From positions 1 to 64,000 of IMG/VR virus record IMGVR_UViG_3300034073_004910: a stretch of 64,000 nt of DNA. The stretch is one strand, 5' to 3'. Positions 62,197-64,000 of the stretch are shown here, piece by piece. This stretch comes from a virus. The notes beneath the pieces are model-generated. The model worked only from the letters and a program-made list of their open reading frames with translations, did no database searches and was not told where the DNA came from. Numbering within the stretch: the stretch's first letter is position 1; every line of letters begins with the position of its first letter. A program made the position numbers and the translations under genes.

Positions 62197-62432
62197 TCGA
62201 AAGCGCACTTTGTCTATCCATGATATTTTTTTACGTTTCATTGCTGAATGATAAAAAAATTTGCTCTTGGTCGAAGCCGAAAGTGTGGATATTGCGTTCA
62301 CTTTTTGCAGGCAGCATTGCTTCCGTAGCTTGGAGTGTATTTTACGAAACAGAATTACCCTATCTATTTCTTACTGCAATTTTTGGTTGGGGCTTTTATT
62401 ACCATCGGTATACGTTAAATGGAAATCAGTAG
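62193..62432 (+). CDS. Membrane protein
   Basis: 79 residues with three hydrophobic segments (ALCLSMIFFYVSLL, SLFAGSIASVAWSVFY, YLFLTAIFGWGFYY). Overlaps both neighbours by 4 and 14 bases. Function unknown. Confidence 0.7.
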   Translation: MIESALCLSMIFFYVSLLNDKKICSWSKPKVWILRSLFAGSIASVAWSVFYETELPYLFLTAIFGWGFYYHRYTLNGNQ

Positions 62433-63702
62433 ATCAGATATACAGTGCGAGTACGTTGAAGAATGTAAAACTTTCATTAAACTTCCAATTGTACCGTATC
62501 TTGAACTTCTAAACATAAATCCCATTCCATCTCAAATTGCAATTATCAATGCGATACAGAAATATCGCTTTGTGGTCGCCGCAGTTTCTCGAAGACAGGG
62601 TAAAACTTTCATCGCAAATGTCATCGGACAACTGGTTACACTAGTACCCGGGTGTAATGTGCTCATCATGGCACCCAACTACAATCTTTCTCAAATTTCT
62701 TTTGATCTACAAAGATCGCTGATAGATCATTTCAGCATTGAAGTTGAGCGAGACAACGCGAAAGATCGTGTAATTGAGCTTGTAAATCGTTCTACCATTC
62801 GCATGGGCTCGGTAAATCAAGTCGATTCGGCAGTAGGACGCTCTTACGATCTCATTATTTTTGACGAAGCCGCTCTTGCAGACGGTGAAAATGCTTTTAA
62901 CGTTGCTTTGAGACCTACGCTGGACAAACCGAACGCACGCGCGATCTTTATTTCAACTCCTCGAGGTAAAAATAACTGGTTTAGCCGCTTCTGGGCTCGG
63001 GGTTTCTCGGATGAGTACCCTCAGTGGGCTTCGATTCGCGCAACTTGGAAAGACAATCCTCGAGAAAACAAGGAAAACATTGAAGAAGCGCGTAAAACCA
63101 TGTCAGCCGCAGAGTTTTCGCAGGAATATTTAGCAGACTTCAATGTTTTCGAAGGACAAGTGTGGAGATTTGATGGCGAACATTGTGTTGCCAATCTGGA
63201 TGAGCTTAACATTTCCGGTATGGACATTATTGCAGGGCTGGACTGGGGCTTTCGTGACCCTACAGCCATGTGCATAGTTGCGTATGACTGGGACAAAGAA
63301 ATTTATTATCTACTCGACGAGTACTTACATGCCGAGCGAACTACTGAACAGCACGCTTTTGAAATTCAAAAGCTTTTGGACCGTTGGAATCCAGACTTTA
63401 TTTTTATCGACTCTTCGGCTCAGCAAGTTCGATTTGATCTAGCACAAAATTACAACATTGCAACTACCAATGCGGAAAAAGATGTTTTAAGTGGTATTGG
63501 GCATGTGGCGGGTATTGTAGACAACAATCGTTTAATCGTATCTCGAGATTGTAAAAATACACTTGCTGCTCTAGACGCCTATCAATGGGACGACAATCCA
63601 AATTTGTTGAAGGAAAAGCCGAAGCATAACTATGCTAGTCACATGGCTGACGCGTTGCGATACGCTCTTTATAGTTTTAAAACTTCGTCCACGATATTTT
63701 AG
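62419..63702 (+). CDS. terL: Terminase large subunit
   Basis: 427 residues. Walker A AAVSRRQGKTF (57-63), Walker B LIIFDEAAL, coupling motif IFISTPRG, and nuclease Asp in GLDWGFRDPT plus FIDSS and a late HMADALRYAL. It packages and cuts the DNA concatemer. The end of the phage genome in this orientation should continue with portal and head genes beyond the window. Confidence 0.97.
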   Translation: MEISRSDIQCEYVEECKTFIKLPIVPYLELLNINPIPSQIAIINAIQKYRFVVAAVSRRQGKTFIANVIGQLVTLVPGCNVLIMAPNYNLSQISFDLQRSLIDHFSIEVERDNAKDRVIELVNRSTIRMGSVNQVDSAVGRSYDLIIFDEAALADGENAFNVALRPTLDKPNARAIFISTPRGKNNWFSRFWARGFSDEYPQWASIRATWKDNPRENKENIEEARKTMSAAEFSQEYLADFNVFEGQVWRFDGEHCVANLDELNISGMDIIAGLDWGFRDPTAMCIVAYDWDKEIYYLLDEYLHAERTTEQHAFEIQKLLDRWNPDFIFIDSSAQQVRFDLAQNYNIATTNAEKDVLSGIGHVAGIVDNNRLIVSRDCKNTLAALDAYQWDDNPNLLKEKPKHNYASHMADALRYALYSFKTSSTIF

Positions 63703-63722
63703 TACATAAAAAAATTTAGTAG

Positions 63723-63751
63723 TTGACACTTACGCCATCATTCTCTATAAT
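63723..63751 (+). promoter_or_regulatory. Sigma70-like promoter
   Basis: TTGACA, 17 bases, TATAAT, upstream of the partial HNH gene. Confidence 0.85.
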
Positions 63752-63765
63752 GTGAAAATCGAAAT

Positions 63766-64000
63766 ATGACAAAACCAGTTCGAGATTTAGTAAAATATGT
63801 TCGAGACAAAGCAAAAGCAAGGTACAATCGAGGAAACAAGTGTTTCGTCTGTGAATCATCAGATAATTTAGACTTTCATCACTTCTACAGTCTAACTGAG
63901 TTGTTGAATGTGTGGTTGCGAAAAAATCGCATCACCGTAAAAACAGAAGAAGAAATTTTAAATGTTCGAGATTTATTCATAGAAACGCATACACGAGAAC
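63766..64000 (+). CDS. HNH-like protein (3' end beyond window)
   Basis: 78 codons visible. KCFVCESSDNLDFHHFYSLT is the CxxC...HH core of a small HNH nuclease often found near phage terminase genes, where it may assist packaging. No clear Shine-Dalgarno (only AATCGAAAT before the ATG). Confidence 0.8.
   Translation, partial: MTKPVRDLVKYVRDKAKARYNRGNKCFVCESSDNLDFHHFYSLTELLNVWLRKNRITVKTEEEILNVRDLFIETHTRE

Noticed and set aside
1-64000. Prophage or temperate lifestyle
   Set aside because: No integrase, excisionase, CI-like repressor or attachment site recognised; DNA metabolism set and tRNAs point to a lytic phage, though genes beyond the window are unseen.

Overview
The window is one end-to-end stretch of a tailed double-stranded DNA phage genome (AT-rich, densely packed, start and stop codons overlapping as ATGA or TAATG at most junctions). 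No integrase or lysogeny repressor was recognised. The host is most likely an alphaproteobacterium. This is inferred from a phage-borne circularly permuted tmRNA whose tag (ANDDFYNEEYAVAA) resembles the Caulobacter tag, and from a PlcP/Agt-like lipid-remodelling gene pair typical of alphaproteobacteria. The five phage tRNAs read A/U-ending codons (AUA, AAA, GGA, UUA, ACA), as expected for an AT-rich phage in a GC-richer host.

Layout. From 1 to about 46.9 kb everything is on the minus strand. Reading leftwards from 46.9 kb there are small accessory genes, including three tandem Gly/Tyr-repeat proteins (45.3-46.1 kb). Next come nucleotide metabolism (ThyX, MazG) and cell-wall and lysis functions (GH108 muramidase, holin, Hsp20, GH24 lysozyme, spanins). 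A stable-RNA block follows (permuted tmRNA, five tRNAs, one interrupted by a group I intron with its own HNH gene). The replication core is next: split NAD ligase, DnaB-like helicase, primase, family A polymerase, PhoH, SF2 helicase, gp32-like SSB. A sugar and glycosylation island lies at 9.5-16 kb, then SbcCD/gp46-47 homologues, a resolvase, a 5'-3' exonuclease, class I ribonucleotide reductase with a homing endonuclease between its two genes, a SleB-type hydrolase, and a glycosyltransferase-methyltransferase fusion cut by the window edge.

From 46.98 to 49.5 kb a plus-strand operon starts at a back-to-back promoter. It encodes a Myb-like protein, ribosomal protein bS21, a cupin, a PlcP-like metallophosphoesterase and an Agt-like glycosyltransferase. 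A candidate structured RNA with its own promoter follows. From 50 to 61.1 kb are minus-strand, probably early, small genes, among them repeated paralogues of a DNA-binding-like family (KSIIAKLxREGVY motif) and of a VYIEEWM family. This stretch is interspersed with direct repeats, dyads and at least nine plus-strand promoters with an invariant 18-base spacer. From 61.4 kb the plus-strand packaging and structural module begins (terminase small and large subunits, HNH).

Control. Most minus-strand transcription units start at near-consensus TTGACT-N17-TATAAT promoters placed directly behind the preceding gene. The 50-61 kb region uses other promoter classes and is the most unusual part of the window. 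The strongest candidates for novelty are the permuted phage tmRNA, the group I intron in the phage tRNA-Leu(UAA), the plus-strand hairpin/promoter array, two candidate structured RNAs and the lipid-remodelling pair.
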